DNA of 42,103 nucleotides from a virus: the IMG/VR virus record IMGVR_UViG_3300001533_001301, positions 1 to 42,103 of that record; one strand, written 5' to 3'. The stretch's first letter is position 1, and each line of letters begins with the position of its first letter. The position numbers and the translations under genes were made by a program. Shown here piece by piece: positions 24,011 through 32,117 of this stretch. The notes beneath the pieces were generated by a model, which had not been told where the DNA came from, did not search any database, and worked only from the letters and a program-made list of their open reading frames with translations.

Positions 24011-24259
24011 TTATTTATCTTTTTTTTCGTCCTTGCCCTTTTCAGGCTCTTTTTTGGGAGTCTCTTTTACGATTTCAAGATAAGGACGCATAGACAATAT
24101 CTTTCCCTGCGATACGGGAACTTCGATAACGTCTCCGACCTTAACTTTTTCGGCAACAATTTCACCGTCAATCTTGAGGTCCCTCACAATTCCTTTTGGT
24201 TCGTGTTCGGACACCGCAACACACTTTAATTTTCTGTTCGGTTCTTTTACAACTGGCAT
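24011..24259 (-). CDS. small beta-rich structural-operon protein
   Basis: An 82-residue protein with a compact beta core (KCVAVSEHEPKGIVRDLKI, KVKVGDVIEVPVSQGKIL) and a Lys/Glu/Pro tail of about 18 residues. It might decorate the head or join the connector; no family recognised. AAGGAGG precedes the ATG. Confidence 0.55.
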   Translation of the reverse strand: MPVVKEPNRKLKCVAVSEHEPKGIVRDLKIDGEIVAEKVKVGDVIEVPVSQGKILSMRPYLEIVKETPKKEPEKGKDEKKDK

Positions 24260-24271
24260 GGTTTTTCCTCC

Positions 24272-24910
24272 TTAAATATATTTTAAATCTTCTTTATGAA
24301 CGCTTTCCATTCTTTCTTGTTTTTCAAAATAATCCTGTTTGTGGTCCTGAAATGTATCGTCGCCGTCGGACCTTTTAAGCCTGTAAACAACACGTTCAAT
24401 TATGAGCGACTGTATTTCCCTCGGAACCAGTTCGTCAAGGTCCGTGTCTGCCGTAAATACTGCGTCCTGTAAAAAGTCCCAGGGAACATATTCAACAACC
24501 AGCCAATAGCTGCTGTCTGGGTCAAAAGTCAAGAACATTCTTTTCTTGTTTTCATTGGCGGGAGTCACAGTTCCTCTTTCATTTTCCAGCCAATACCCCC
24601 ACTCGCCATAACCAAGGTCTTTTCTGTCAACCCGTCGCAAGGGCCTATATCCTTCCCTTATTTCCCCCAGGGTCGCAGTATTTTCCTGCCCATACCAAAC
24701 TCCCACTATTCTATAAAGCCTTACAATATCAATGAGATAATCCAGCGTTCCAGCGACGCACTGTTGTCTGAATATGTCCTTGCCTGCGTCAGTATATTGT
24801 TCGATATGTTCAAGAGCAAGATTTATTTCTGGAATTATATCCTCGGTATCAAAATTGGGATTGTTGTGCATTTCCCTTTTTATCTGGTTAAGCATTTGAT
24901 ATGAGGTCAT
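24272..24910 (-). CDS. head-tail adaptor (gp4 / tail tubular A-like)
   Basis: A 212-residue protein. It starts with an N-terminal helical motif (YQMLNQIKREM...IIPEINLALEHIEQYT), includes FDPDSSYWLVVEYVP strands and ends with PREIQSLIIERVVYRLKRS and a helical tail. This is the all-helical fold plus beta insertion of podovirus adaptors that dock onto the portal. It follows the coat gene and precedes the nozzle gene, as expected. Recognition is by pattern and context. Confidence 0.65.
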   Translation of the reverse strand: MTSYQMLNQIKREMHNNPNFDTEDIIPEINLALEHIEQYTDAGKDIFRQQCVAGTLDYLIDIVRLYRIVGVWYGQENTATLGEIREGYRPLRRVDRKDLGYGEWGYWLENERGTVTPANENKKRMFLTFDPDSSYWLVVEYVPWDFLQDAVFTADTDLDELVPREIQSLIIERVVYRLKRSDGDDTFQDHKQDYFEKQERMESVHKEDLKYI

Positions 24911-24911
24911 G

Positions 24912-25175
24912 TCACTCCTCTTTCATTGCCTCCTCTATCAACTGGTCGGGCGTTTTTTCCCCGAAAGGACCGTTGTTAAAGGGGTTGTGTTTTTTTGCAA
25001 ATTCCTCATTGCTCTTTGCGACGTCGAAATGGGCTTCTTTGCCCCTTACTATCTTTTTGAAATCTTCAAAATCTTTCATTGTTTCCTGCTGAATATTGCG
25101 CCTTATTCTTTCTTTTCTTTCCTGGTTTCTTAATGTCGCCCCGTGAATGTCTTCTTTTAGGTCTTCCATTGCCAT
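24912..25175 (-). CDS. small charged helical protein
   Basis: An 87-residue protein, strongly charged and helical, ending in PDQLIEEAMKEE. It sits between coat and adaptor genes. No family recognised; a head completion or assembly helper is possible. Confidence 0.55.
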   Translation of the reverse strand: MAMEDLKEDIHGATLRNQERKERIRRNIQQETMKDFEDFKKIVRGKEAHFDVAKSNEEFAKKHNPFNNGPFGEKTPDQLIEEAMKEE

Positions 25176-25193
25176 TTTTCCACCTCTTTTATT

Positions 25194-25222
25194 GCAAGGG
25201 GGCAGTTTCCTGCCCCCTTTGC
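25194..25222 (-). terminator. strong GC hairpin after the coat gene
   Basis: GCAAAGGGGGCAG pairs with CTGCCCCCTTGC across a GAAA loop, with one bulged A. The stem follows the coat stop by 20 nt. There is almost no U-tract downstream (AATAAAAG), so it may protect the coat mRNA 3' end or cause partial termination. Confidence 0.6.
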
Positions 25223-25241
25223 ATTATTCAACGAGCAACTA

Positions 25242-26495
25242 TTACTCGTTAAGGTCGGCTATACGTCCCATTGCCTTCCTGTTGTTGGTGGTGATTTCAG
25301 CGTCCCACCTTAACAGGGCCTTGTAAAGCTCCACGGAGCCAGCATTAAATTCAGGAAGCAGTATTCTTCCAGCGAACTCTTTCCATTTCATAGCGTTAAA
25401 AACGCCATTGTCCGCTTTCCTTAACTGCTTGATTTCAATGTGCTTCGTGTTCATGAAGAAAATCTGTTCTTTCCTCATGAGCCAGTCGGCATAAACTTCC
25501 TTGCCTGCCCACTCAATTCCCTGGAAGCCACCCTTGAGGGTCGTTACGTTTACATACTGCCTATTTGTGTTTATCAAGGCCGCCATTTTGTAAAGCAACG
25601 CTTCCGTGGTCAGGATAAGGTTAAATCCACCCGTCCTGTTTCCGTATATCATCATGCGGTCAAGCATTTCTTCGGTAAGGTTTCTTAAAACCCCACCGTT
25701 TTCATCAACCCTTGCCCTCCAAAGGGGCCAGGTTGTTGAATTAACGTTCTGAAGCGTAACCAGCTCGGTCCCGTCATCGCAGATACCAAGCATTCCCATT
25801 ATTGAGTTGTTCCCAGAAGCGTCGTAAAGCTCGTTCTGGTTGCTTATGAGAAAGCTGTCAAAAGCCGCAGCACTACCAGGGTCAGCACCTGCAAGTGCCG
25901 TGCCAACTGTGATTATTCCAGCAGCTTCATCCGTCGCAGTTATCTCATAAGTCGCAACGAGAGCAGGGCCCACAGGGTTTGATATATCTATTATCATCCC
26001 TATGTCCAGCCAAGCAAAATTGTCGCTTGTTACAGTAAATTCCCTTGTTCCCGCATTCCAAGCGTCAAGAGCGGCACAGGTTGCCCTTACACCGTCTCCT
26101 TTTCCAAACAGCGCTATCTGTATATCCCTGTTGACAGCGTCAACAGTTGACTGCGCTTCGCCTGTCAGCGCACCCATAAACGCAAGGTCTTCATCCCCGT
26201 CAGGGGCGTAAGCCATAGCGTCTCCGTCTATTTCCAGGAACCCATATCCCTTTTTGAGGGTTGTGGTGGACGGTATGTGTTTGGTTTTTCCAGACCTCGG
26301 AATTACCTTGCCCATAGCCGCACCCTGGTTAGCTCCCATTCTGAACCTTACTTCAACGGTTTTGCCGTCGGACATAATGCCCAGATTTGAGGCTTTAAGA
26401 CGGTTGAGCAGGAAGTTTTCTTCCCACATTTGGTTGTTAATCCCACCGATTAACCTGGTCTTTATATACTCCTGGATTAACACTTCATCAACCAT
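25242..26495 (-). CDS. major capsid (coat) protein, HK97 fold
   Basis: A 417-residue protein. It has an N-terminal helix, the strand region VEVRFRMGANQGAAMGKVIPRSGKTK, a FLEIDGDAMAYAP strand, helix AQSTVDAVNRDIQIALFG, an inserted beta domain (about 155-225), and a C-terminal P-domain region with LLYKMAALINTNRQYVN and WAGKEVYADWLM. The strand 'AGRILLPEFNAGSVELYKALLRWDAEIT' at the end fits a phage coat. It is preceded by a scaffold gene and a consensus promoter. The phage GroES may help fold it. Confidence 0.8.
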   Translation of the reverse strand: MVDEVLIQEYIKTRLIGGINNQMWEENFLLNRLKASNLGIMSDGKTVEVRFRMGANQGAAMGKVIPRSGKTKHIPSTTTLKKGYGFLEIDGDAMAYAPDGDEDLAFMGALTGEAQSTVDAVNRDIQIALFGKGDGVRATCAALDAWNAGTREFTVTSDNFAWLDIGMIIDISNPVGPALVATYEITATDEAAGIITVGTALAGADPGSAAAFDSFLISNQNELYDASGNNSIMGMLGICDDGTELVTLQNVNSTTWPLWRARVDENGGVLRNLTEEMLDRMMIYGNRTGGFNLILTTEALLYKMAALINTNRQYVNVTTLKGGFQGIEWAGKEVYADWLMRKEQIFFMNTKHIEIKQLRKADNGVFNAMKWKEFAGRILLPEFNAGSVELYKALLRWDAEITTNNRKAMGRIADLNE

Positions 26496-26518
26496 GTGTT
26501 TCTCCTCCTATGTTTTTT

Positions 26519-27226
26519 TTACTTTCTTTTCGATGAACGAAAAGCAACAAAATCGTCCATGATACCAGCGGCGTCAAGTTTTGGTTTCTTTTCTTCTTGC
26601 GTCGTTTTGTCACGGACAACAACAGAGCTTCTTGCGAGAGGCGATTTCTCTTTCTTTTTTTCGTCAATGTAATTTTGAAGCTCTTTTTCTTTTGCTTCTT
26701 TTTTTTCTTTCGCCAATTCTTCGGCAATTACATCAACAGTGTCCAGAGTAATCTCCTCACCCCTTGCGTGTTTTGCCTGCAAGGCAGTGTTTATTTCCTC
26801 TCTTGTAAGCTCAACGCCTTTCGCTTGCTTAAATATAGTCATAACGTTGGAAATTTTGCCGTCCATTTGTATCTTGGCGGCCTTCAGTTCCTCTGGTGTG
26901 AACTGACCTCCATTTTCCTTTTTAACTGGGGGTGCCTGTCCCTCACCATTACCTTTGTCGTTGTTTTCACCCGTCGGTGTTTTGTCGTTGTTGGGGTCCT
27001 GGTTTGAGCCTGGGGCTGGGGGATTTCCTCCGTTTGGGTTAGCTTTGTTTTTAAGAGCGAGGTCTTTCATTTCTTCATAAGACATGTTTATTTCATTTCC
27101 GTCTTTATCTTTAAATGCAAACTTTTCGCCTGCAAAATATCCGTCATCATACGTCATTGCAAATTCTTCGGCTTCATTTCCCTGTTCGTTGTTCTGCCCT
27201 GCGGAACTGTTGTTTTCATTATTCAT
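26519..27226 (-). CDS. scaffolding protein
   Basis: A 235-residue protein. It is acidic and Asn/Gly/Pro-rich in the first half (disordered, about 55-105), then helical Lys/Glu-rich, with a basic C-terminal helix (GIMDDFVAFRSSKRK). This composition and the place immediately before the coat gene are typical of podovirus scaffolds, whose basic C-terminus binds coat protein. Confidence 0.72.
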   Translation of the reverse strand: MNNENNSSAGQNNEQGNEAEEFAMTYDDGYFAGEKFAFKDKDGNEINMSYEEMKDLALKNKANPNGGNPPAPGSNQDPNNDKTPTGENNDKGNGEGQAPPVKKENGGQFTPEELKAAKIQMDGKISNVMTIFKQAKGVELTREEINTALQAKHARGEEITLDTVDVIAEELAKEKKEAKEKELQNYIDEKKKEKSPLARSSVVVRDKTTQEEKKPKLDAAGIMDDFVAFRSSKRK

Positions 27227-27250
27227 AACTTCGTTCCTCCTGTTGAAATA

Positions 27251-27279
27251 ATTATATACAATTTGTTGTTACTTGTCAA
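27251..27279 (-). promoter_or_regulatory. consensus sigma70 promoter for scaffold and coat genes
   Basis: On the minus strand, perfect TTGACA and TATAAT are exactly 17 bp apart. The -35 box lies in the last codons of the upstream gene. A start near 27244 would give a short leader with GGAGGAACG before the scaffold ATG. Confidence 0.85.
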
Positions 27280-27598
27280 CGTTTTCTTCTTCTGTTTCTT
27301 CTTTCTTTTTTATTTTCTCCAGTTCCTTTTCTTTCTCTTTCGTTTCACGGAAACGAGAAAAATCGTCCTTTACCTTACTCTCCTCAAGCGCTTCGTCAAT
27401 ATTTTGCTTTTCAGAACGTTCAAGCTTTTTCTTTTCTTCTTCCTCCGACTCCCGTCGCAAAGCCTCCTCCTTCTCTTTAAATTCCGAGGCTGTGACTTTA
27501 TCCGTTATCTCAAACTTACCTTTTTCAAGCTTAAACGTTATCTGGTATGTCCCGTCTCCGTCTTTTAAAAAGCCCTCTGGTATTTCAATACTTGGCAT
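27269..27598 (-). CDS. charged coiled-coil protein
   Basis: A 109-residue protein. A short beta N-terminus (SIEIPEGFLKDGDGTYQITFKL pattern) is followed by about 75 residues of Lys/Glu-rich heptads. Its start overlaps the portal stop (ATAATG). Its last bases contain the scaffold/coat promoter. Possibly a minor head protein; no family recognised. Confidence 0.55.
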   Translation of the reverse strand: MPSIEIPEGFLKDGDGTYQITFKLEKGKFEITDKVTASEFKEKEEALRRESEEEEKKKLERSEKQNIDEALEESKVKDDFSRFRETKEKEKELEKIKKKEETEEENVDK

Positions 27599-29730
27599 TA
27601 TACTTCCTCCTCTCCTCCGCCTGCGCCTTGAAACGCACCGCCTCCAGCTATTTCATTAACTATATTTCCCATAGCCAGACTTTGAAGTTGTTGTAATTGT
27701 CCTGTTTGAGGCGGCATACCGCCTATGCCCTGCGCTGCGTTCATTATGTCTTGTTCCGAATTAAACCCAGGCATAGCTGGCGGTTGCCCTCCGCCTTGTT
27801 GTGCCGCTTGCATTTTTGCAATCCTTTGTTGTTCCATTTGAGAAATAGTCTTGAAAAACAAGTTCATTTCAAGTTGAGACATAGACTCAACTCCCATAAT
27901 GACGCTTGCCTGATAAATATTTTGCGACGTAAGGAAACCAACCGCTTGCCAATGTGCCTCTAAATGCTTATAAAATACCACCCTCTTTCCGATTATTTCT
28001 TGTATTTCTTCTTGCTTTAGGTCAGGGCTGATAAAGAAATCAGCTTTTCTTAATCGCTCAAGGTGTTTTTTTATGTGGACAATATGATTTTCATAAACAT
28101 CAACAACCTGTTCTTTGCCGTCTGCCATATTGTCATTTTCCATTGACGCCCGTATTTTATCCAGCATAGTTATACTGTATGCCTTTTCCAGCTCTCCAAA
28201 TTCAAGGAACTCTGTTGCCTTGTCCTTGCTTATCATTCCGAGAGCCAAAAGCCTTTCAACCTGTTGCTGGCGAACTATCTTGTTATCTGAAAGCCCAAAC
28301 ACTGCGACGAGCTTAACCTTTAATCCTTTTTGAAGCCTTGTCCCAATGTAATCGCTATAAAGATAATTTTCCTTGTCAAAATACCTTATCTTGCGCTTTT
28401 CCCTGTATTTCTCACGCACAAAGTCAAGGTGCATATTAAGGGCCTTTTCAATTCCCTTGTAAAAGTTCTTAACAATAGGTGCATTCATGCTGTCATCTTG
28501 CTCTTTCATTATTGCCATAGACATTGCGGGTGTTCTTGTTCCTATCTTTTTACCCATTGATATATCGTGAACGCCGACAATGTCAGACATTTCTTCTTTA
28601 ATTAAACTCATGTTTAAATGGTAATATTGTGAGAATTCAGCGGGCTGAACGTATCCTGGAGGAACACCAGTTTTAAGATTTGTTCTTATAACAGAAACCC
28701 TGTCGCTTCCGAATTTTTCTTCCTTGAGGTTGCTCGTTTTATCAATGGCGAGCATTGGTTTTCCAAACTTTTTTGCATGGTCCCCCAGCTGGTGCCTGCG
28801 AAGATTATATTCTTTCATCAGAGGGCGTGCGTATGTTATTGGCGACTCCGAATATACGTCTGCCATATTGACCGCCCCAGCCATAGTATAAGGTAATGCG
28901 GCATTGGGAGTTGGATTGTCTCCCTCATCGAGTATTTCGTTTGACGTAAACTGGCAAAAATATCCTTTTTCGTTTTCGTCCGACGGTTTCTTATAATGTT
29001 CAAATATCGTAACATAATCGCCTTTTTTGTAATAAGCATTCTTTGTGTAATCAAAAACTGTATCATTGTCTATATTAAATGTTGTAAGTTTCCTTTTAAA
29101 AATTTCTTCGGCAAGGTCTTTGGGCAAAACTATCCTTTGTGTTGCCCATTGTGAGTTTTGAACTCTGCTTACGCTGTCATCAAAAACAACGTCAAATATC
29201 GGCACAATATCAACGTCTATTTCCCCTATACGAACTCTTGTTTCTCCGAGCTGTATCATATCCCCTTTGTTTTTATTGTAAAACTGCTTGAGAATATAAC
29301 ATCCAGTGGTTGTAAAATACGTCGCAAGTTCATCTATTATGCCTTGTTCTTCCCAACGCTCGTATTCCGTTACGGCAAGAGCCTGCTGAACTCTTGCGTC
29401 AAATTCTTTTTGTCCTTCGTATGTTTTAAGGTCTGGCATAAACAACGGCCTGTTTGCGTGTATTTGGGAAATCATTTTTCGTGCGACGGGGAAGACCCTG
29501 TTGACACGCATTTCCGTAAGCTTATTGAGCTTTTCATACGGCAATTCTGTTACACATCCGTCGCTGTCCATGACAAAAAGCTTGTTTGATTTCTTAAACG
29601 TTAATAGGTTTATAAGCCACTCGTTTTCACGCTCACGCCTGTTGTCTTTTGCCGTCCTCCACATGTCAACAAGTGTTGCGATTTTCTCTTTATCTGTTAT
29701 CGAGCCTCTGTTTTTCATGTCCACAGACAT
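27598..29730 (-). CDS. portal protein
   Basis: A 710-residue protein. The N-terminal half has portal-like elements: WRTAKDNRRERENEWLINLLTF, MRVNRVFPVARKMISQIHANRP, then a DUF-like IGEIDVDIVPIFDVVFDDS strand segment. A helical stem region (VERLLALGMISKDKATEFLEFGELEKA) and a Gln/Gly/Met-rich C-terminal barrel-like tail follow. The length and layout fit P22-type portals. ATG chosen with GAGGAT 8 nt upstream; an earlier TTG is in frame. Located between terminase and coat genes. Confidence 0.78.
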   Translation of the reverse strand: MSVDMKNRGSITDKEKIATLVDMWRTAKDNRRERENEWLINLLTFKKSNKLFVMDSDGCVTELPYEKLNKLTEMRVNRVFPVARKMISQIHANRPLFMPDLKTYEGQKEFDARVQQALAVTEYERWEEQGIIDELATYFTTTGCYILKQFYNKNKGDMIQLGETRVRIGEIDVDIVPIFDVVFDDSVSRVQNSQWATQRIVLPKDLAEEIFKRKLTTFNIDNDTVFDYTKNAYYKKGDYVTIFEHYKKPSDENEKGYFCQFTSNEILDEGDNPTPNAALPYTMAGAVNMADVYSESPITYARPLMKEYNLRRHQLGDHAKKFGKPMLAIDKTSNLKEEKFGSDRVSVIRTNLKTGVPPGYVQPAEFSQYYHLNMSLIKEEMSDIVGVHDISMGKKIGTRTPAMSMAIMKEQDDSMNAPIVKNFYKGIEKALNMHLDFVREKYREKRKIRYFDKENYLYSDYIGTRLQKGLKVKLVAVFGLSDNKIVRQQQVERLLALGMISKDKATEFLEFGELEKAYSITMLDKIRASMENDNMADGKEQVVDVYENHIVHIKKHLERLRKADFFISPDLKQEEIQEIIGKRVVFYKHLEAHWQAVGFLTSQNIYQASVIMGVESMSQLEMNLFFKTISQMEQQRIAKMQAAQQGGGQPPAMPGFNSEQDIMNAAQGIGGMPPQTGQLQQLQSLAMGNIVNEIAGGGAFQGAGGGEEEV

Positions 29731-29740
29731 TTGTTCATCC

Positions 29741-29881
29741 TCACTTATAACCAAGTATTTTTTTAAGCTGGTCGTTTTTTTCTTTTTCCCTGTCTGCTAT
29801 TTTCTTTCTCGTCTCAAAAATGCTGAAATCCAACATTTTTTTTGGTTTCTGCTTTTGCTTGTCATTGTTTTTATTTGGCAT
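29741..29881 (-). CDS. 46-residue basic protein upstream of portal
   Basis: Starts MPNKNNDKQKQKPK and ends KKILGYK. It is Lys/Asn/Gln-rich with one helix. AAGGAGG lies 7 nt before its ATG and its TGA lies just ahead of the portal ribosome binding site, so it is probably translated and coupled. No family recognised. Confidence 0.55.
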   Translation of the reverse strand: MPNKNNDKQKQKPKKMLDFSIFETRKKIADREKEKNDQLKKILGYK

Positions 29882-29891
29882 TTAATCCTCC

Positions 29892-30395
29892 TTAAAATCT
29901 AAAAGCAACCCCAAGACGCAATCGCAATTCCTGCGCCTTGAAGTTTAATGGATACTCTGCTTCAACATTAAACGTGTCAAGCAGGCATACTCCGCCTCTT
30001 AAATAAAGGTCTTTTGTATAAAAATCATAGTTTGCCCCTATTATCCACATCTTGCTTTCTTCTGCTTTCTTAAAGACCACGTCGGTTTTCTTTTTTTCAT
30101 CTGTCTTTGTCGCAACGTCTTTGTCTGTATGTTTCTCGGTTTTTGTTTCAACGAGCTTTCCGTTTTCATACTTTTCTGTTCTTACTTCCTTTATCTTGCT
30201 TTTATCAAGAGTATCAACCTTTTTTTCAAGGTTCTGTATTTGGTTTTCATACGCAAGTTTTTGCGTGTGCATTTCTTCTTGTGCGGCCCAAAAATTGTTC
30301 CAGCCGTTTACCGCAACAACTATTACAACTGCGATAATACCTGCGTATCCTATGTCTCTGTGTTTTTTAATAAAAGACACTATGGCTGTCCACAT
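29892..30395 (-). CDS. envelope-spanning protein: membrane helix, coiled coil, OMP-like tail
   Basis: A 167-residue protein. Residues about 15-35 form a transmembrane helix, about 40-75 a coiled coil, and about 80-115 a Lys/Thr-rich linker. The last 50 residues alternate polar and hydrophobic and end in Phe (RLRLGVAFRF), like an outer-membrane beta signal. An N-terminal anchor with periplasmic coiled coil recalls Rz-type spanins, but no known family is recognised. ATG with AAGGAAAACAAC chosen over an upstream start inside the previous gene. Confidence 0.55.
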   Translation of the reverse strand: MWTAIVSFIKKHRDIGYAGIIAVVIVVAVNGWNNFWAAQEEMHTQKLAYENQIQNLEKKVDTLDKSKIKEVRTEKYENGKLVETKTEKHTDKDVATKTDEKKKTDVVFKKAEESKMWIIGANYDFYTKDLYLRGGVCLLDTFNVEAEYPLNFKAQELRLRLGVAFRF

Positions 30396-30411
30396 GTTGT
30401 TTTCCTTTTTT

Positions 30412-30672
30412 TTATTTGTGAGAAGCGTGTTCTCCAACATTGGCGGCTTTAAATGTTCCGTCAATGGCACCAATGGCTATCAGAAAATATTGCAGTATTG
30501 TAAGGATAGGCGTATATTCAGTCGCCACCTGTCCTTTGAGAATTGCAACAAGAACAATGATTGCAGCAACCGCACAGCCAACTGCGGCATACCGCATTGT
30601 TCTTATTGTCATGTTTTCTTTCCTTTGCCCTGCATTTTCTGCGATTTTTTTTGTAATTGCGTTGTCAGTCAT
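30412..30672 (-). CDS. two-span membrane protein, holin candidate
   Basis: An 86-residue protein. A charged N-terminus is followed by two hydrophobic helices (about 28-46 and 54-72) and a short charged tail with His. Size and topology are holin-like. It is 18 kb from the endolysin in the same operon, so the lysis assignment is shared with the other candidate. Confidence 0.55.
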   Translation of the reverse strand: MTDNAITKKIAENAGQRKENMTIRTMRYAAVGCAVAAIIVLVAILKGQVATEYTPILTILQYFLIAIGAIDGTFKAANVGEHASHK

Positions 30673-30684
30673 TTTTTCGCCTCC

Positions 30685-31695
30685 TTACCAATTTGGGGTT
30701 TTTACTATTGCGGCAGTCCTTACGCTTACTGGCGTCCATACTGGAGGAATTGCCGTTTGTATTCCCACGGGAATTGTTGTTGACACAGGTGTTACTGTTG
30801 GTGTTATTGTGTGTGTTTCCGTTATTGTCGTCGTAACAGTCGGGGTTACGGTTTCTGTAACTGTTGGAGTTACGGTTTCTGTAACTACGGTTTCTGTAAC
30901 TGTTGGAGTTACGGTTTCTGTAACTGTTGGAGTTACGGTTTCTGTTATTTCCTCTGCCTCGCAAATTTCACCGTTGCAAGGCAATACTCCTGAATTAGTA
31001 TCTGTTGTGCCAGAAGTATCGGTACTTTCGCATATATTTATCCACGTTGTACCACCGTCAGGTGAGTATTCCAAACGCATATATATCCAGTCCGTTCCGC
31101 TTTGTCCTGTTGCGGTATATCCGGGTAAATTTGTGTCTTGTGCCGAACTATAATCATCATATTTATACATATTGCTCCAGTCACTATATCTAATTTCAAA
31201 ACAAGCATTGTCTGTTGCAGAAGGTTTATAATAATAACCACCACCCTCAATTACTTCTGAGTCGTTATAAGTTGCTGTAAAAGTTGTTTTGGCATAATGG
31301 TCAACACCGCCAGAAGTTCCACAGTCTTGTTCTGTCCCGTCTGAAAAAGCAGCGTTCCAGGTTCCACTGCAATTGCGAACAAATGAATCGTCTGCGTCAT
31401 ATACACTTCCCTGATTACTAGATGACACACTTGCAAAACCGCTTGCTGTTCTTGTTGTTGACCGCATATATCCTATTACCCGTAAGTCAGAAACGTTAGC
31501 AGTAAAGGTGCAATAATTAACAACGGTAAAGGTATAAGCCATAGTATTTGACTGGTCATCTGTGCTGTTATAAGTCAACAAATTAAAGTCTAAATTTGTT
31601 CCATTGTAAACGGTGCGTGCCTGCAACGGTATGGCGGGCATTAAAAAAACACATATCAACAGGAGTGTTATAAAAATAAATACTTTATTTTTCAC
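30685..31695 (-). CDS. secreted protein with TETVTPTV repeats
   Basis: A 336-residue protein with a clear signal peptide (MKNKVFIFITLLLICVFLM, predicted cleavage near LQA/RT). Residues 30-240 are beta-rich with several Cys, Tyr and Ser. A repeat block (about 250-285) of TETVTPTV units precedes a Pro/Thr/Val tail. The GTG start is supported by GAGG 7 nt upstream. Signal peptides on phage late proteins are uncommon; it may be displayed on or secreted by the infected cell. Function unknown. Confidence 0.6.
   Translation of the reverse strand: MKNKVFIFITLLLICVFLMPAIPLQARTVYNGTNLDFNLLTYNSTDDQSNTMAYTFTVVNYCTFTANVSDLRVIGYMRSTTRTASGFASVSSSNQGSVYDADDSFVRNCSGTWNAAFSDGTEQDCGTSGGVDHYAKTTFTATYNDSEVIEGGGYYYKPSATDNACFEIRYSDWSNMYKYDDYSSAQDTNLPGYTATGQSGTDWIYMRLEYSPDGGTTWINICESTDTSGTTDTNSGVLPCNGEICEAEEITETVTPTVTETVTPTVTETVVTETVTPTVTETVTPTVTTTITETHTITPTVTPVSTTIPVGIQTAIPPVWTPVSVRTAAIVKTPNW
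30845..30946 (-). repeat. 24-bp coding tandem repeats
   Basis: About four and a half copies of a 24-bp unit (one copy truncated) encode the Thr-Glu-Thr-Val-Thr-Pro-Thr-Val block of the secreted protein. Near-identical units suggest recent slippage-based expansion. Confidence 0.7.
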
Positions 31696-32108
31696 TGTAT
31701 GACCTCTATGCTTGTGGTTTTTTCTGTTACTGCCTGTTCAAATATTTGGTCGTTATAATCAAGTCCAACATATTTTGAAACACTGCCTGATAATTTGCCA
31801 GTTGTTTTTTCAACCTCAACAGTAATGTCGTCAATGGTAACACCGTTAAGCAGTTGTGTAACTGATATGGCATAATAATAATCAACCTTGCTGTCAATTT
31901 TGCCTGTAACTATATACCGTGTGTTTGCGTTTATAAACAACCAAAACGATTCAAGTGTTGACGGCAGGGGGTTCATTAAAACCCAATTTGCGATTATTTT
32001 TTGATTATTGTCATACATATCCTCTTTTGTTATTGCCTTAACTGTTACGGCTATAAAAATAAAAACACATATCAGCAAGACAAACAATTCTTGTTTATTG
32101 GATTTCAT
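31692..32108 (-). CDS. secreted or membrane-anchored small protein
   Basis: A 138-residue protein. A signal sequence (about 8-24, LFVLLICVFIFIAVTVKA) could be cleaved after VKA. The rest is beta-rich with few Cys. Its stop overlaps the GTG start of the following secreted protein, so the two are co-translated. No family recognised. Confidence 0.55.
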   Translation of the reverse strand: MKSNKQELFVLLICVFIFIAVTVKAITKEDMYDNNQKIIANWVLMNPLPSTLESFWLFINANTRYIVTGKIDSKVDYYYAISVTQLLNGVTIDDITVEVEKTTGKLSGSVSKYVGLDYNDQIFEQAVTEKTTSIEVIQ

Positions 32109-32117
32109 TTTTGCTCC

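Noticed and set aside
30845-30946. Repeat array considered as CRISPR
   Set aside because: The units are contiguous 24-mers in frame coding TETVTPTV with no spacers.
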